Origin: Cryphonectria parasitica EP155 | Lineage: Eukaryota; Ascomycota; Sordariomycetes; Diaporthales; Cryphonectriaceae | Direction: 5' to 3' | Assembly: GCF_011745365.1 (NCBI RefSeq) | Contig: NW_024468913.1 | Location: 3,100,001 to 3,164,000 of the forward strand | Length of the DNA: 64,000 bases | Shown: in pieces, positions 10,535 through 22,291 of the stretch | Layout: each line of letters opens with the position of its first letter | Numbering within the stretch: position 1 is the stretch's first letter | Made by a program: the position numbers and the translations under genes | Notes under the pieces: model-generated | Told to the model about the DNA's origin: nothing | Seen by the model: only the letters and a program-made list of their open reading frames with translations | The model's database searches: none

Positions 10535-12943
10535 GATGGGCAAGGTTTCTTTTTTGGTTTGACAGAAGTTGTTCCTGTCTTGCCCTGCCAGCCTGGTCCT
10601 GGAAACATGAAGATGGTAAGGTCAACAGATCCAGGGGGATCTACCACCAAATGACATGCAGTGGAGTCTGCGCTGGCAGGGCCGCAGGGGAGTGGGTCGT
10701 GTCCAGGTGGTCGTACATGCAAAGTAAGGCGTTTTTTTTTGAAACGTTGACGTACCACTGGGGTCCTGATGGATGGCAAATGCGATGCTGCGTAACGAGC
10801 GTCTCCTCCTCGACGTGGTAGAGAAGAGCCGTGGCATCCCTCCCGTCGCTCTGTGCCTCGAGGTGGTCTGTCGGATGAGCTTCCTTGGTTTGGGCGAGCA
10901 ATGGTCAACCTCAACTGCCCCGGACCCAGTGGCGGCGCTCAGTTTCTTGGGAGCTTGTTGTGTCACACCAGAAAAGCAACCCCTGGGCTTGCAATGGTGC
11001 CAAGGTGTGCATCCGAGCTCTAAGGTGGCTTGATGGACATGTCCCAGAAATAATGGGCATAAAGAATTTCTTGTAACAATATAAATACTTGGCAGTGGTG
11101 GTCAAGATGAGAGAAAAGGATAAAAGGCTAGGGCTTGAAGAGAAGAGAAAGACGACGACGCGTACCTTTGGCTGTTGAGTCAGTAGTCCCGTATTTGCAA
11201 CCTAGGCTGGAGGAAAGAGCACGTATACTTAAGAAAAGAATGCGCTACAGAACAGCCTATGTGACAGGCGCGGGATGGTACTGGGGCACCAGTGTGTTGT
11301 TTCTTTTTCTAAGTAAACCACAGCGCGTTTGGTACAGAGAGGGTACAGCAAGAAACAGGGGTCTTCCCCAGACCAGCAACAATTGCGATTTTGATAGACA
11401 CACCCCCTCAATGTAACCCCCTCAGCAAAAGCATATGAACAGCCCCCTCATTTCCCTGCAACATCATGTCTTGTAATAAGTATGGTCTACTACTTGTGAG
11501 AGTATAATTTTCTTTTTTTAGGCCAGTTGGCACCATTCATGCAAACGAGCAGGAGTCCATCACCAGTCATGTAGAGGGTAATGAGCATTAAGATGAATCT
11601 GGTACGAAATCAAAATCAAATCTCATTTCATTCTTCAAATTGACTGCAGGGAAATGGGCGGCATCCTGGAAGACTAGGGTGTCTCACCTTGATGATTTCC
11701 TTAGAACTCAGAGCCTATGAAGCAGCAGCCACAATACAAATAATTCGAACTAAAAGCACTCAGCAGAGTCATAGCACATTGAAATCATGTAGTGCAAAAA
11801 GTGAACCCTTAACTAACGGGCGCGCGGCTATACGCGGTGTCTCATTCAGAAGTTTGACCAATGGGCTCGGGACGTCGGCAAAGACACCCAAGTCGAGTGT
11901 GTAGCCACAAATACTGAAAGTATGGACTGACCCTCCAGTTCGGCAGGTCATTCAAGTTCGATGGCACCATTCTGAGCGGCAACCTCAATTTGAGGCGCAG
12001 CCACAGACGAATGGGCAGGCCTGGCAAAGCTTTCGGCGTCGGCGAGGGGACCTTCAACAGCATACTCTACCTACATTAGAACCCTTCAAACAGCTCTTGG
12101 GCCCGAATCTCTCAACTAGCTGGAGCCTGCTTCAGCGCCGAGGGCGTGTTATTCATCAAATCATCTAACCGCAGCAAAGGCCTCAAGCACTTTCAGCACA
12201 AAGTGTTGTCGTGGGTAACCACTTTTCTGTGGTTCGTCTTGGAAGGATATCTGGCGAGTATAGGTAGATTCGAAGGCAGGAGATCATAAGGTCGATGTGC
12301 TGCCAATTCGGCCTTGGTCCAATAGGTTAGGTGAGCAGGCCCGAGCGACACACTAGTTGTGCTCCCACTCGCACGAACCGGGGCCCTCGGATGTAGCCGC
12401 TTGCCGCGCACAGTCGCCGTTAGTAGACGCTGTAGGGCTAGCACTAACAATTCCGCCTAGAATCTTACCGTTCTTCAGTTAAGAGGGATGATCCATGATT
12501 TTATTGCACCAAATCCGTTTCCGACTTCAAGAGACTCATTCGAGTTGGGACTCAAGACCTTTACCCCCACCATAAACTTCTCCCCTCTTTCGCTTTCCCC
12601 CCCTTATTTTGGAAAGAAAAAAATCCTAGTCCCCTGTGCATGTCGTCGGAAAGCAATCCGTGGCTCTGATCGACGCCCCAACCCCGAGACGGTCGCCGTC
12701 GATCAATTGCTTTTGATGAACCTTAAAACCTTAAGTGGTGCTTACTTTGTAGGCATCTCCTTGCCTCGCTTTCGCGTTTCGGCAGAGTATAAAGATCAAG
12801 TTACCCTCCACAAAATTCACGCCGCCAGCAGGCGTTTCCTTGAGTATTGGACTCGTCTTGGGCTCGTCTAGACTCTGCCATTCAAACTTCTGCTTTGCAC
12901 CATACAGCCACTCCATAGGTCAACCGCCCGACTACTATATGCA
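10535..12943. other. Intergenic region, no supported gene
   Basis: 2.4 kb between the divergent She3-like and membrane-protein genes. The part 11100-12450 is relatively AT-rich with only short open frames. Bases 12540-12943 are pyrimidine-rich and probably form the leader of the plus-strand gene at 12944. I see no conserved protein, tRNA or transposon remnant. Confidence 0.5.
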
Positions 12944-13480
12944 ATGTCGTCGCCTTCAGCCACGGCGCCCAGCCAGGGCGACGCGCCACAGACGAGGCAG
13001 TCTGCCATCTACAAAGTCAGCCATTCATTCCAAATCCATGCTTAGTACCTTATCATCAGTCCGTCCTTCCTCAATCGCTGACACGAATCGCAGATCATCA
13101 TGACTCCTGTCATCTTCGTCTCTTTCCTTTTCTCGCTGGCGTGGGTTGAGTTCCGCTACTCACTCATGCGGTCCCACTTCCATTCATCCACACAGAGCTG
13201 GATGCCCGATTGGATTCATCACATTCTCTACCGTGAGGCTCCGTATCAATATGTACGAGCCGATCCGAAAGATCCGAGAACGCCGACGACTGAGGCAGGA
13301 GGGTCGAGGTGGTACTACCGCACCAAGCAGCGGAAGCTTTTGAAGATGGAAGTCGAGGATGCTTTCCGTATACGCGGATCGGTGCTCGTGGTGCTGGGAC
13401 TGCTCGCTGTGGGTGGAACCTGGGCAGCCTGGCGCGCGGTCTGTTGGGCGTGGACTGCCCTCACCGCGAAATACAGCTGA
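12944..13480 (+). CDS. Small two-pass membrane protein, function unknown
   Basis: Two exons, 12944-13015 and 13094-13480, joined across a 78-nt intron (GTCAGC donor, CGCAG acceptor, phase 0) to give 152 residues: start MSSPSATAPSQGD, junction IYK-IIM. Exon 2 has an in-frame ATG at 13100, so an alternative unspliced start there would give 126 aa. Two hydrophobic helices are clear: TPVIFVSFLFSLAWVEF near residues 28-45 and RGSVLVVLGLLAVGGTWAA near 119-140. Between them lies a soluble loop rich in Trp/Tyr and basic residues (SWMPDWIHHILYREAPYQY). I do not recognise the family. The architecture suggests an endomembrane or mitochondrial protein with a hairpin topology. The GTCAGC donor is weak, so the N-terminus is the uncertain part. 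Confidence 0.65.
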
Positions 13481-14916
13481 GCGGCTACCACGTACGTGTC
13501 GACCAAGTCCAACGGCTCCGAGGCTGTATATACATTACGACTGTCGGTCTATGTCGGTCTAGATCTAGAGTACGCGATGACATGTCTTTACCAGCTGTGG
13601 ATCGAGTCTATGGAACCATTCAATCCGACCTCACCTACAAATGTCCTGTTCTGGGCAACACGAGTGGGATCCTCATCAACCGCATCGTACTATGAAATGA
13701 TCATTCACCGCTTCAGTTGCCTTCAATGCACTAATCACTAGGGCGTCAAATTGATTGTAGTTTGTTTGGTAAGAGGTTGGGAGACTGTCCGCTGCCCGTG
13801 GGACTTTCAAAAGACGCTGACCATCCCTCCTGCCATCGAGCAGTGGCTGCACGATGGGGCATAGAGCGAAGGCGGGGGAGACGTGAACCAGCGCATCGTG
13901 AAGACGAAATAGTAGATTCAGACAGCAATGATGTTCCAGTCTAGACAAGATAGAAGGAAATACAAATCTTTATCAAGAAAAATACCCGTGAGCTTGACCG
14001 ATAAAATCTTACCTGAGGACATGCTCGTACCATCGTGCCCGTGTGTTTTGGTGCTCCTCAGTAGTCCATCGTCCCCGTACATTCCATCACGCCCTGATTC
14101 TCGGAATTTCGAATCACGCTTCTCAATGTCGTCTGACTGTTTGTCCATAGCAGCAACACCACGCGACTGAGGAGCCAAATGCTCATTCATATTCTTACTC
14201 ACACTCCTTCGATACACCATCTCTATTCGAAAGAGGTCTGTAATATATGCTGAATGAAACGAAAATATCCTCATAGAAGTGCCTTGCCTAATTAAACACC
14301 TTGTGGCCCGGTACTGAGCAGCAGAGGCAAAATACGATAAGCAAAAGAGGGTTGTGTTGAGGTGGGGGGGGGGGGTTGGAGGGCATCTCCAAAAGAATGA
14401 ACAAAAAAAGAGATCCTCACAAAAAAAACAAAGACACACACGCACACGTACAGGAAGGAGGGGGAAAAAGAGGAAAAGAATAGGAGAAATGGCAAAAATA
14501 TCGCACTTCGACGAAGCCCAACCCATGCGACCTGTTCTGAGTCTGGCCAGGAAGGCGGTCCCGCGTGAGCTCAAACACATCCTCTTGCAACCTTTGCGAG
14601 ACTCGAACAGTTGGCCTCTTCCTAACAAGTATTGCAAGCAACCTTGAAAGTTACCACTACACTATTGGGATCATGTAATGGGGGCGCGCCCATTGAAGGG
14701 TGACAGAAACTTTGCTCTCATGACCTATATAGACAAGTTGGGATGGAAAATTTGGGGGGCGCCGGCAGGCAGGCAGTTGAGGCAATTAGTCGACAAGCCG
14801 TGGGCCCAATCTCGTCCTTTCCATTGCATTCTACCTCATGCTGCATATTGCACTCGATGCTTTCCAATCACTGGTCCGTCGTCCCCTGAGAGCGCATATC
14901 CTTGACGAGAACTCCC
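13481..14916. other. Intergenic region between convergent genes
   Basis: 3' flanks of the plus-strand membrane-protein gene and the minus-strand RidA gene. It contains a G-run near 14365-14376 and A-rich low complexity at 14400-14490. A weak coding-like stretch on the minus strand at about 14211-13925 is discussed in the findings. No gene is called. Confidence 0.45.
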
Positions 14917-15650
14917 TCAAGGCAGAGCAATGCACTCAATCTCAACATCAACGTTCTTGGGGAGCGTCTTGACAGCGACACAGCTGCGAGCAGGCTTGTG
15001 GGTGAACCACTTGGAGTATTCCTCATTCATGGCCTGCAGCCACAAATTTTCATTAGCAACCAGGATGTTTCCATGAAGGGAAGGGGCACCATTTTCATCT
15101 CGTCAACCCACCGCGAAGTTGGCCATGTCTGTGATGAAGGCATTGACCTTGACTACCTTCTCGATGCCCGAGCCGGCAGCCTCGAGGACAGCCTTGAGGT
15201 TCTTGATGCACGCAGCCGTCTTCTCCTGTATGGTGCCTTCGATCAGGTTGCCCTCTGCATCGCAGGGGATCTGGCCAGAGCAGTAGATGGCACTCGGGGT
15301 CTTAATGGCCTGGGACTGTGAGGAGGAAGGGCTTCATTAGGACGAGGCTCTTCAGGACTCAGGCTTGGTCGGGTTTCTCATACATAAGGACCAGCAGCTA
15401 TGTCGCAAGTCAGTCATTTGTTGCCATGACAATCTGCGGAGGGTAATCACATACGAGGGGCAGCTTCCTTGGAAAAGACGGGCTCCATGATGACTCTAGA
15501 GGTAGATGATGCTCGGCGGATGGGGCTGGTCGAGCACAGAGGGATAGGACGGAGCGTAGCTGTCAATGATCTCACAACGGAGGATGATGAGGCAGATAAG
15601 ATAGTACGTCGAACAGCGAGCATTGGACTGCACAGAAGATTCCCTTGCAA
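14917..15650 (-). CDS. RidA/YjgF/Mmf1-type 2-iminobutanoate/2-iminopropanoate deaminase, mitochondrial
   Basis: Minus-strand gene of four exons: 15650-15455, 15397-15384, 15315-15112 and 15033-14917, in total 531 nt for 176 aa. Exon 2 is only 14 nt and supplies the PAGPY of the conserved PAGPYSQAI motif; every junction has GT/AG ends and keeps frame. Other family hallmarks are GQIPCD, the substrate-binding Arg in KPARSCVAV, and the C-terminal VEIECIALP with the conserved Glu. The family hydrolyses reactive enamine/imine intermediates made by PLP enzymes such as threonine dehydratase. Residues 1-53 are rich in Arg, Ser and Leu with few acids, a typical mitochondrial presequence, pointing to the Mmf1-type paralogue. 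Translation from Met at 15620 or 15488 would give a shorter or a cytosolic form. Confidence 0.93.
15384..15397 (-). other. 14-nt micro-exon of the RidA gene
   Basis: Bounded upstream by a TAG acceptor (AG at 15399-15398) and downstream by a GTATGA donor (15383-15378). With the final C of exon 1 it encodes Pro-Ala-Gly-Pro-Tyr of the family motif, so it must be included for a functional protein. Confidence 0.85.
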
Positions 15651-18375
15651 GAGTACTTAAGTAGTTTGTGAAATCGCTGCTCCGGTGGGAATATGTGTGT
15701 ATGTATTTGTAAGGTTAAAGTCTGGACTTTGACTCTTTTGGGATTTGAGCTTAAGCTTTGCCCTCTGCCGCCCTCCGTATATCGGATTGCTACGTCGGAG
15801 CTCCTCCCCCTGTCAGCCCTGTGAGGATCCTTGCCGCCATGCCGCCCGGAGAGAGTACAGGGGCTTAGACCGGAGCTCACCCAGCAATTTACCAATGATT
15901 CCAAGCCCTGAAATACCTGGATTACATATAGGGTGGTACTGTTGAGCGGCAAACATCTCTTGAAAGGTCCTTTCCTTTTTTTTTTTTTTTTTTTTTTTTT
16001 GTCTTACAAAGCACGTCCGAAGAACGGCCATGATGCTTGCCATATGGTTGGAATAGGCGCCCTTGCCATGAGCACGGGGAGCGACCTTTTTGAAACCTAT
16101 AGCTCTATGCACTCCTGGTTTGATTTCAGCCACGACTCGAAGATCCGCTGCGCGCAAGGGCAGCACTGGAGGGCAGCCTGTCAGTCTCAGCAGACAAGCC
16201 AAGTCCGTTCTGATAGATGATGAGCCTTCGCCACTGTCAAATGATGCCTGTTGCTTTCTGGCTTGCAGCTGTGGTCCGCTTGACGCTCGTCCGGCAGGAA
16301 AATGGTGTTCCCAATTACGACGTCTCTTGGAAAGCACACGCTGCGAGCTCAAGTCCTTGGCGCCCAAGATTTTCCATAAACATCAGCCACAGACCGTGAC
16401 CCTACTCCTCTCGACAGCTTGAACTCATTCTTGTCGTTACTCATGGGCGAGCAGGTGTATAGAGCAGGGCCGGTTTTGCGAAACGCGCAATAGATGTCTC
16501 TGCTGGCAAGATAATTCTCTCCGAGGCTGCAGTGTTGTTGTATCTCCGACAAAGCAAGTTCAAAATGCAGTGTTCTTGTGTCAGATGTTATTAGAACACT
16601 ACATATAACTTTCAAAGAGCCAATGCTCTGAAATGCTGAAGGCCCCGGAATAGTGGAGCAGCGAGTATTGAATATGCCTGATCGATGGATGGGAGGACGT
16701 TGACATGGTGATCGAATTCGGACTTGAGCCGCTCCGGGAATCTTGAAACCTGCAGGGAGCAGGGCCGGGATAGGTAGGTTTAGGTGCCGGCATCCGGAAT
16801 GGAGCAATGCTACAATGTTACTGTTGGTCAATCGTATAAAACACCCCAGAGGCCGGTCGGTGCTACTTATTGCGGCACATCGAGCTGTTCTGTAGCTTAG
16901 TGCGTAGGTTTTTACGCAGGATTCTTCGTGCATCAGCACTTTGAAGAAGCCTCAAACAAGCCTTGCAACTTCTGTTAGCTACTGTCGCCTGTTATTGGGT
17001 GGCAGCCGACATCGGTTCTCCTCATGGGCAGGCTTGGTGCAGTGCAACTATTACTTGTCGGCTGGGGGGTGTACCAATATCGAAGTGACTCCAAGGAAGG
17101 ACATCGTTAGGAGTTTCCTAACCGCTAGAATTGGAACTATCACGCACCTTAACTCAACCACGCTGAACAGCGATTGCCACTATGGTATGCCTTCAGGTCA
17201 TTTACTATTAGTTGCCCCTGAGCCCATACATTAACTTGAATAAGCATTGCAATATATCTTCTTAGAAGTGTGGATATATACCAAAAAAACAAATCATGAA
17301 GACACAAGGTATCAGTAACAGCTGCATCTAGTTCAAGTACAAATATTACTATCCTGGAAAGCGTGTATAAGACGCCATGGTGGCGTGAGTAAGGCAACAC
17401 TGTTCTCTCACAGTTGGCAATGATTCTGGCGGGATCCTTTTCCCCTATGACCCTGTCTGGCCAGTCTCGATGGCCCCCGTATGTGATCTCGCGTACGGCG
17501 AACGGGGCTTTTCACACACATTTGCGGAGATGGACACGATGGCCTGATGCAAGGGCGACAGAGCTGCTGCGCGCAATAGGATTGCCAATCTCCACTTCTG
17601 CACACGTAGTAGGAAATAGCCTGGCAGCTGGTTTATACCGTAGTAGGACCAGCTGCTGACCACATGGGAATGACTGCGGTTGCTGACAGGAAGTCGCCTT
17701 GGTTGATGACATGAATCCGCCGGGTGAGTACTTCCAATCAGTCCATAGGCAAAGGAACGGCATATACTATATACTCCAGTACTTGTATCCTATTTTTAAG
17801 CCTGCAGTCGCGGGCTTATCTTATCGACCAAGGGAGCTCGCTGCCTCCTGTTTCTAGGGAGGACCCCACTAAATGGTCAGGCCTGGACCCCAGCCGGAGA
17901 TCCCTAGGATCCAAGGGAGCTCCACCGCGCCGCGTGCACCGTCAGCGTCCCTTGGGCCCAGCTCCAATTCAACTGGCAAGGTGTCGTCTTCTTACCTGCA
18001 GCGGACCTCGACCTTGAACATCTAAAAAAAAGTCAGGCAGTAGCTGACGGCCGTCTCAGCTTCTTTTCTTCTTCTTCTTCCTTAACTCGACAAGTCTAGT
18101 CCTGTCCACGCTCCTTTTTAACCACCCATCCCATTCCCAATCTCATCTTCGACTGCGCTCAGGCGATTTTGCTACAACAGTCTTCCTCCTCATCCGGACG
18201 TGACGAGCGCGTTGCGCCAAGCTCGTTTCACCCTCGACAGCGTTTGTCCACCTTCCGCATCCATCCAGCTAGCCTCCTCGCACCCAAATCCAACAAGAGA
18301 CGGTACACTGCCAAGACGTGCTGAAGCTAATCTATGGTTTGATCCATTCTTCAGTTCGTCCTTCCACGGCCCAAC
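15651..18375. other. Intergenic region between divergent genes, with long poly-T tract
   Basis: 2.7 kb between the RidA gene (-) and the PMT4 gene (+). It holds a 25-base T tract (15976-16000), and open frames over 15813-16939 on the minus strand with no recognisable family; one of these reads through the T tract as poly-Lys. Bases 18050-18375 are pyrimidine-rich and probably form the PMT4 leader. No gene called. Confidence 0.5.
15976..16000. repeat. Poly-T tract (25 T)
   Basis: Uninterrupted run of 25 T in intergenic DNA. Confidence 0.95.
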
Positions 18376-20808
18376 ATGACCTCAAGCCCGGCCCCAAAGG
18401 ACGGCTTGCGGCAGCGAAACGTCGCCGGCTCTAAGAAGACCGCCAGTGCCTCTACTTTCGAGGATGAGCTCGACAAGCTCGGGAAGGCTAGGGCTCCTGC
18501 TGCGGGCAACGACCTCGAGTACAAGCTCGGGCTCGCCCTGATCACCTCGCTGGCTTTTGTCACTCGATTCTGGGGGATAAGCCACCCTGACGAGGTTGTC
18601 TTTGATGAAGTTCACTTTGGCAAGGTATGGGCATCATTCTCGCGCCGCAGTCGCAGGTCAAATACCATCTTACTGACACGGGACCTCGCCAGTTTGCATC
18701 GTATTACCTCGAACGAACCTATTTCTTCGACGTTCACCCTCCCTTCGGCAAGCTCCTTTTTGGCCTTGTCGGCTGGCTGGTTGGCTACGATGGACACTTC
18801 CACTTCGAGAACATCGGCGACTCGTACGTCGCCAACAAGGTGCCCTATGTCGCCTTTCGCTCTCTGCCTGCCCTGCTTGGTGCCCTCACCGTCTCTGTCA
18901 CATACTTGATCATGTGGGAGTCTGGCTATAGCCTGCCTGCCTGTATCGTCGCCGCTGGTCTCGTTCTGCTTGACAATGCCCACATTGGCCAGACCCGGCT
19001 GATCCTCCTGGACGCCACACTTGTCCTTGCTATGGCGTGCAGCTTGCTAGCTTACATCAAGTTCTACAAGCAGAGGCACGAGCCCTTCTCTAGAAAGTGG
19101 TGGAAGTGGCTCATCCTGACCGGTTTCGCCCTGTCTTGTGACATCTCTACCAAATACGTCGGTCTGTTCGCCTTCGTTACCATTGGCTCTGCTGTCGCAA
19201 TCGACCTCTGGGAGCTTTTGAACATCAAGCGGCCTGGCGGAGCGCTAAGCCTGTTCGATTTCGGGAAGCACTTTGCGGCACGGGCCTTTGGTCTCATCTT
19301 TATGCCGTTCATGTTCTACCTTTTCTGGTTCCAGGTGCACTTTGCCGTCCTGACCCGGTCTGGACCAGGAGACGAATTCATGAGCCCTGAGTTCCAGGAG
19401 ACTTTGAGCGACAACATCATGCTGGCCAATGCCGTCACGATTGACTTCTACGACTCGATCAGCATCAGGCATAAGGAGACCAAGACATACCTGCACAGCC
19501 ACGAGGACCGTTACCCCCTCCGCTACGACGATGGTCGCGTGTCCAGCCAAGGCCAGCAGGTAACTGGATACCCTTACAATGACACCAACAACTACTGGCA
19601 GATCATCCCGGCGGACGATGATCAGAAGCTAGGTCGTCATATCAAGCACCAGGACCTCGTCCGGCTCCGTCACGTCGTCACGGATACTATACTCTTGTCT
19701 CACGATGTCGCGTCGCCGTACTACCCAACCAACCAGGAATTCACAACCGTCCCGTTGGAGGAAGCTTACGGTCCTAGGTACCAGGACACCTTGTTCGAGG
19801 TCCGTATCGAGAGCGGCAAGAAAGGACAGGAGTTCAAGAGCATTTCCAGCCACTTCAAGCTTATTCACAACCCTAGCAAGGTCGCCATGTGGACCCACAC
19901 GACGCCTCTGCCAGACTGGGCCTATAAGCAGCAGGAGATCAATGGAAACAAGCAGATCGCGCCGAGCTCGAACGTGTGGTATGTTGAGGACATTCCCTCG
20001 CTGGCTTTGGACCATAAGCGACGTGAGAAGCCAGAGCGGAAGGTCAGGAGCCTGCCGTTCATGAGCAAATATCTGGAGCTCCAGCGATCCATGTTCTGGC
20101 ACAACAACCAGTTGACTAGCAGTCATCCGTATGCCTCTCAGCCGTTCCAGTGGCCGTTCCTGCTTCGTGGTGTCAGCTTCTGGACGCAGAATGATACTCG
20201 CCAGCAGATCTACTTCCTGGGTAACCCTGTTGGCTGGTGGATTGCCAGCAGTTTGCTGGCGGTCTACGCGGGTATTGTTGCCGCCGACCAGTTCTCGCTG
20301 CGCCGTGGTGTCGATGCCCTAGATCATAGTAAGTATTTCCTAACATCGGTTTTTGTTCACCGCTAACCATCTTGAAGGAACCCGCTCTCGATTGTACAAC
20401 TCGACAGGCTTCTTCTTCCTGGCATGGGCTACCCACTACTTCCCATTCTATGTGATGGGCCGCCAGCTCTTCCTGCACCACTATCTCCCGGCTCATCTGG
20501 CCTCGACACTTGTGACGGGAGCTCTGCTTGAGTTCGTCTTCAACGCCGACACGCAACAGAGCGAGGGTTCTTCTTATAACAAGAATGGAAAGAAGCAAGT
20601 TGGCGGACCCAAGAGGCATATTTCAGCTCGGGAGAGGTTCGCTGGCCAAAGCATGATCCCGGCTTGGATTGCTTGTGCCGTGATCCTCTCGCTGGCCGCC
20701 GCTGGTTGGTGGTTCTTCCTCCCGCTCACGTACGGTTATCCCGGCCTGAGCGTCGAGCAAGTCAAGGCACGCAAGTGGCTCGGCTACGATCTCCACTTCG
20801 CCAAGTAA
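18376..20808 (+). CDS. pmt4: Protein O-mannosyltransferase, PMT4 subfamily
   Basis: Three exons, 18376-18624, 18693-20328 and 20378-20808, give 771 aa. The enzyme moves mannose from dolichyl-phosphate mannose to Ser/Thr of proteins in the ER lumen, which supports wall integrity and glycoprotein folding. The first luminal loop carries the essential acidic pair in VVFDEVHFGK (Asp77-Glu78), split by intron 1 right after GK, followed by FASYYLERTYFFDVHPPFGK. The central luminal region (about 320-520) holds the MIR repeats (for example TKTYLHSHEDRYP, VRLRHVVTDTILLSHDV). Multiple membrane helices flank it, with the conserved LFLHHYLPAHL near the C-terminus. The sequence resembles yeast Pmt4 and mould PmtC more than the Pmt1 or Pmt2 classes; Pmt4 acts as a homodimer on membrane-anchored Ser/Thr-rich proteins. 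Likely clients nearby in kind, not by evidence, are surface proteins such as the one at 34778-37057. Confidence 0.92.
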
Positions 20809-21559
20809 AGATGCAGGCGCTTCATTTAAATCTCAATGTGTTAGCATTCCTGGGCGGGCACTCGACATGTTGAGGATACGTGTGTGTGTATGTACATTAG
20901 GTAAAACGGTGGCGTACTCAACTCATTTACTGGCTAAGGAAGGATTACAGCAGCACCTTGAAACTGTGCTATTGGAGCTGAGCAGGGCCGTGGATTTGTT
21001 GATACAGGGAAACGTATTGCCTGACCGGGGTGGCTCTAGGCACAGCAGGACACAGAGGGTCAGTTTTTGTTGCAGAATAGTTGTCGAGAATAACTGGCTG
21101 GAATACACCAGATTTTGGCGCTCATGAGCATAAGGATATGGCGAGTTCTTTGCAACAGTATTTTCTTACGCCTGATCACCAGGTGACCAAGTCACCTTTT
21201 CACATTCACATGTAAATTCAATGGCTTTACCACACCTGGGCGTTCAACTTTCACGCTTCTTCGGGAGGGAAACCACAAATGCAGTATGTTATTTCTCATA
21301 TTCTGTTGATGTACACAAACATATATAAATTTTGACATACTAAACTTACCAATCTAGTCGAGGCCAGCTTAACGGGACGGCCTCGAGGTTCTCGGACCTT
21401 TCTCGCGATCGACTTCTCAAGGGAAATCACCCTTGAGAAGCGAAAGCACTAACTTATGCGATGTGAAAGAGACATAGGAAATTGCAACGAGTGACATGGT
21501 GAAAACAAACAAAAGAATTAAGAGAACCAGAGCACTTACGCATACTTACCCCCAGATTC
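20809..21559. other. Intergenic region, 3' flanks of convergent genes
   Basis: 3' UTR of the PMT4 gene followed by AT-rich sequence (21140-21340). No coding region recognised. Confidence 0.5.
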
Positions 21560-22291
21560 TCACTGCGAAACGTCCACAAGATTAGCGACACCAGTAGCGA
21601 CAACGACATTATCGACCTCAAAAATCTTCGACAAGAACCACACACCAAACTCGGAATCAGCATCATAACTCTCGTTATCCTGCTCCTCGTCATGCCGCCG
21701 CACACGGCCGCCGCGACCTTCCAGCCTGGACAGCGTCTCCTCGTCGGACCACAGGCCGCTGTTGCTGCTCTCCCCGCGCTGGTCCCCGCCGACGACAACA
21801 CGGTGAGGGCGGCACAGCCCGAGGCGACAACCGTCGCACGGGCTGCGGGGGCCGGCATCCTGGCTGCGGCGGAAGCAGCCTGGGCACTTCTCCATGGCAC
21901 GCTGGCATGCAGCGCAAGGTGGTGTCGTCGGCCAGGCGGCGCTGACGGGGGCACTGACGGGGGCACTGGCGGGGCCACTGGTGTGTTTGTCCGGCTGGAC
22001 AGGCGCTTGGAAGCAGACGGCTGGGAGGACCATGGGGAAGGCATCGGCACTGGCCCTCGCTGGATCTGCAAGGGGGGTTTTGGGACGACCCTCCTCGGCT
22101 TGGGGCTCCTCGGCGGTCCAGCCGAGGGGGGAAGTGCTGCCTATGAGGATGGGGCGGCTGATGGACTTACCATGGTTCTTGACCTGCTGGGAGGAGGAGG
22201 AGGAGGAGGAGGAGGAGGAGGAGATCCTGTTAGTGTTTACCTTGGCCTTGTGCCTGAGGGTTACGCAGCGACAGAAGCAGGAGAGACCCAT
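21560..22291 (-). CDS. Hypothetical Cys-rich protein with Ser and SAPV repeats
   Basis: Open frame of 243 codons from ATG at 22291. I do not recognise the family. The N-terminal segment (MGLSCFCRCVTLRHKAK) is followed by about 11 Ser from a TCC repeat, then a Pro/Ala-rich region containing a threefold Ser-Ala-Pro-Val repeat. Next comes a Cys cluster (CAACQRAMEKCPGC and CDGCRLGLC) that could bind a metal, an acidic tail, and a short hydrophobic end. The Cys spacing argues for real coding sequence; the simple repeats could instead be keeping a non-coding frame open. A GTAAGT inside the frame (near 22170) and further GTAAGT donors just past the stop mean the exon structure may differ. The opposite strand has an overlapping frame of 201 codons, which I consider the shadow. 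Confidence 0.4.
   Translation of the reverse strand: MGLSCFCRCVTLRHKAKVNTNRISSSSSSSSSSSQQVKNHGKSISRPILIGSTSPLGWTAEEPQAEEGRPKTPLADPARASADAFPMVLPAVCFQAPVQPDKHTSGPASAPVSAPVSAAWPTTPPCAACQRAMEKCPGCFRRSQDAGPRSPCDGCRLGLCRPHRVVVGGDQRGESSNSGLWSDEETLSRLEGRGGRVRRHDEEQDNESYDADSEFGVWFLSKIFEVDNVVVATGVANLVDVSQ
22190..22223. repeat. (GGA)n / (TCC)n trinucleotide repeat
   Basis: About eleven GGA units; on the minus strand they encode the poly-Ser run of the hypothetical Cys-rich protein. Confidence 0.95.

Noticed and set aside
9705..10562. 285-codon plus-strand frame opposite the She3-like gene
   Set aside because: It is antisense to a gene with a recognised motif and a long coiled coil; the composition is that of a codon shadow.
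13918..14637. 239-codon minus-strand frame
   Set aside because: It begins with TTG and its middle is the translation of low-complexity A/G-rich DNA. Only the last part is kept as a weak candidate.
14580..14640. tRNA-like GTTCGAGTC on the minus strand
   Set aside because: The five bases either side of the loop do not pair, and no acceptor stem or A-box is found.
15813..16367. 184-codon minus-strand frame containing poly-Lys
   Set aside because: The Lys run is the translated 25-base T tract and nothing else resembles a domain.
16349..16939. 196-codon minus-strand frame
   Set aside because: The first codon is GTG (ATG only at 16933), with no motif, no supporting splice pattern and odd composition.
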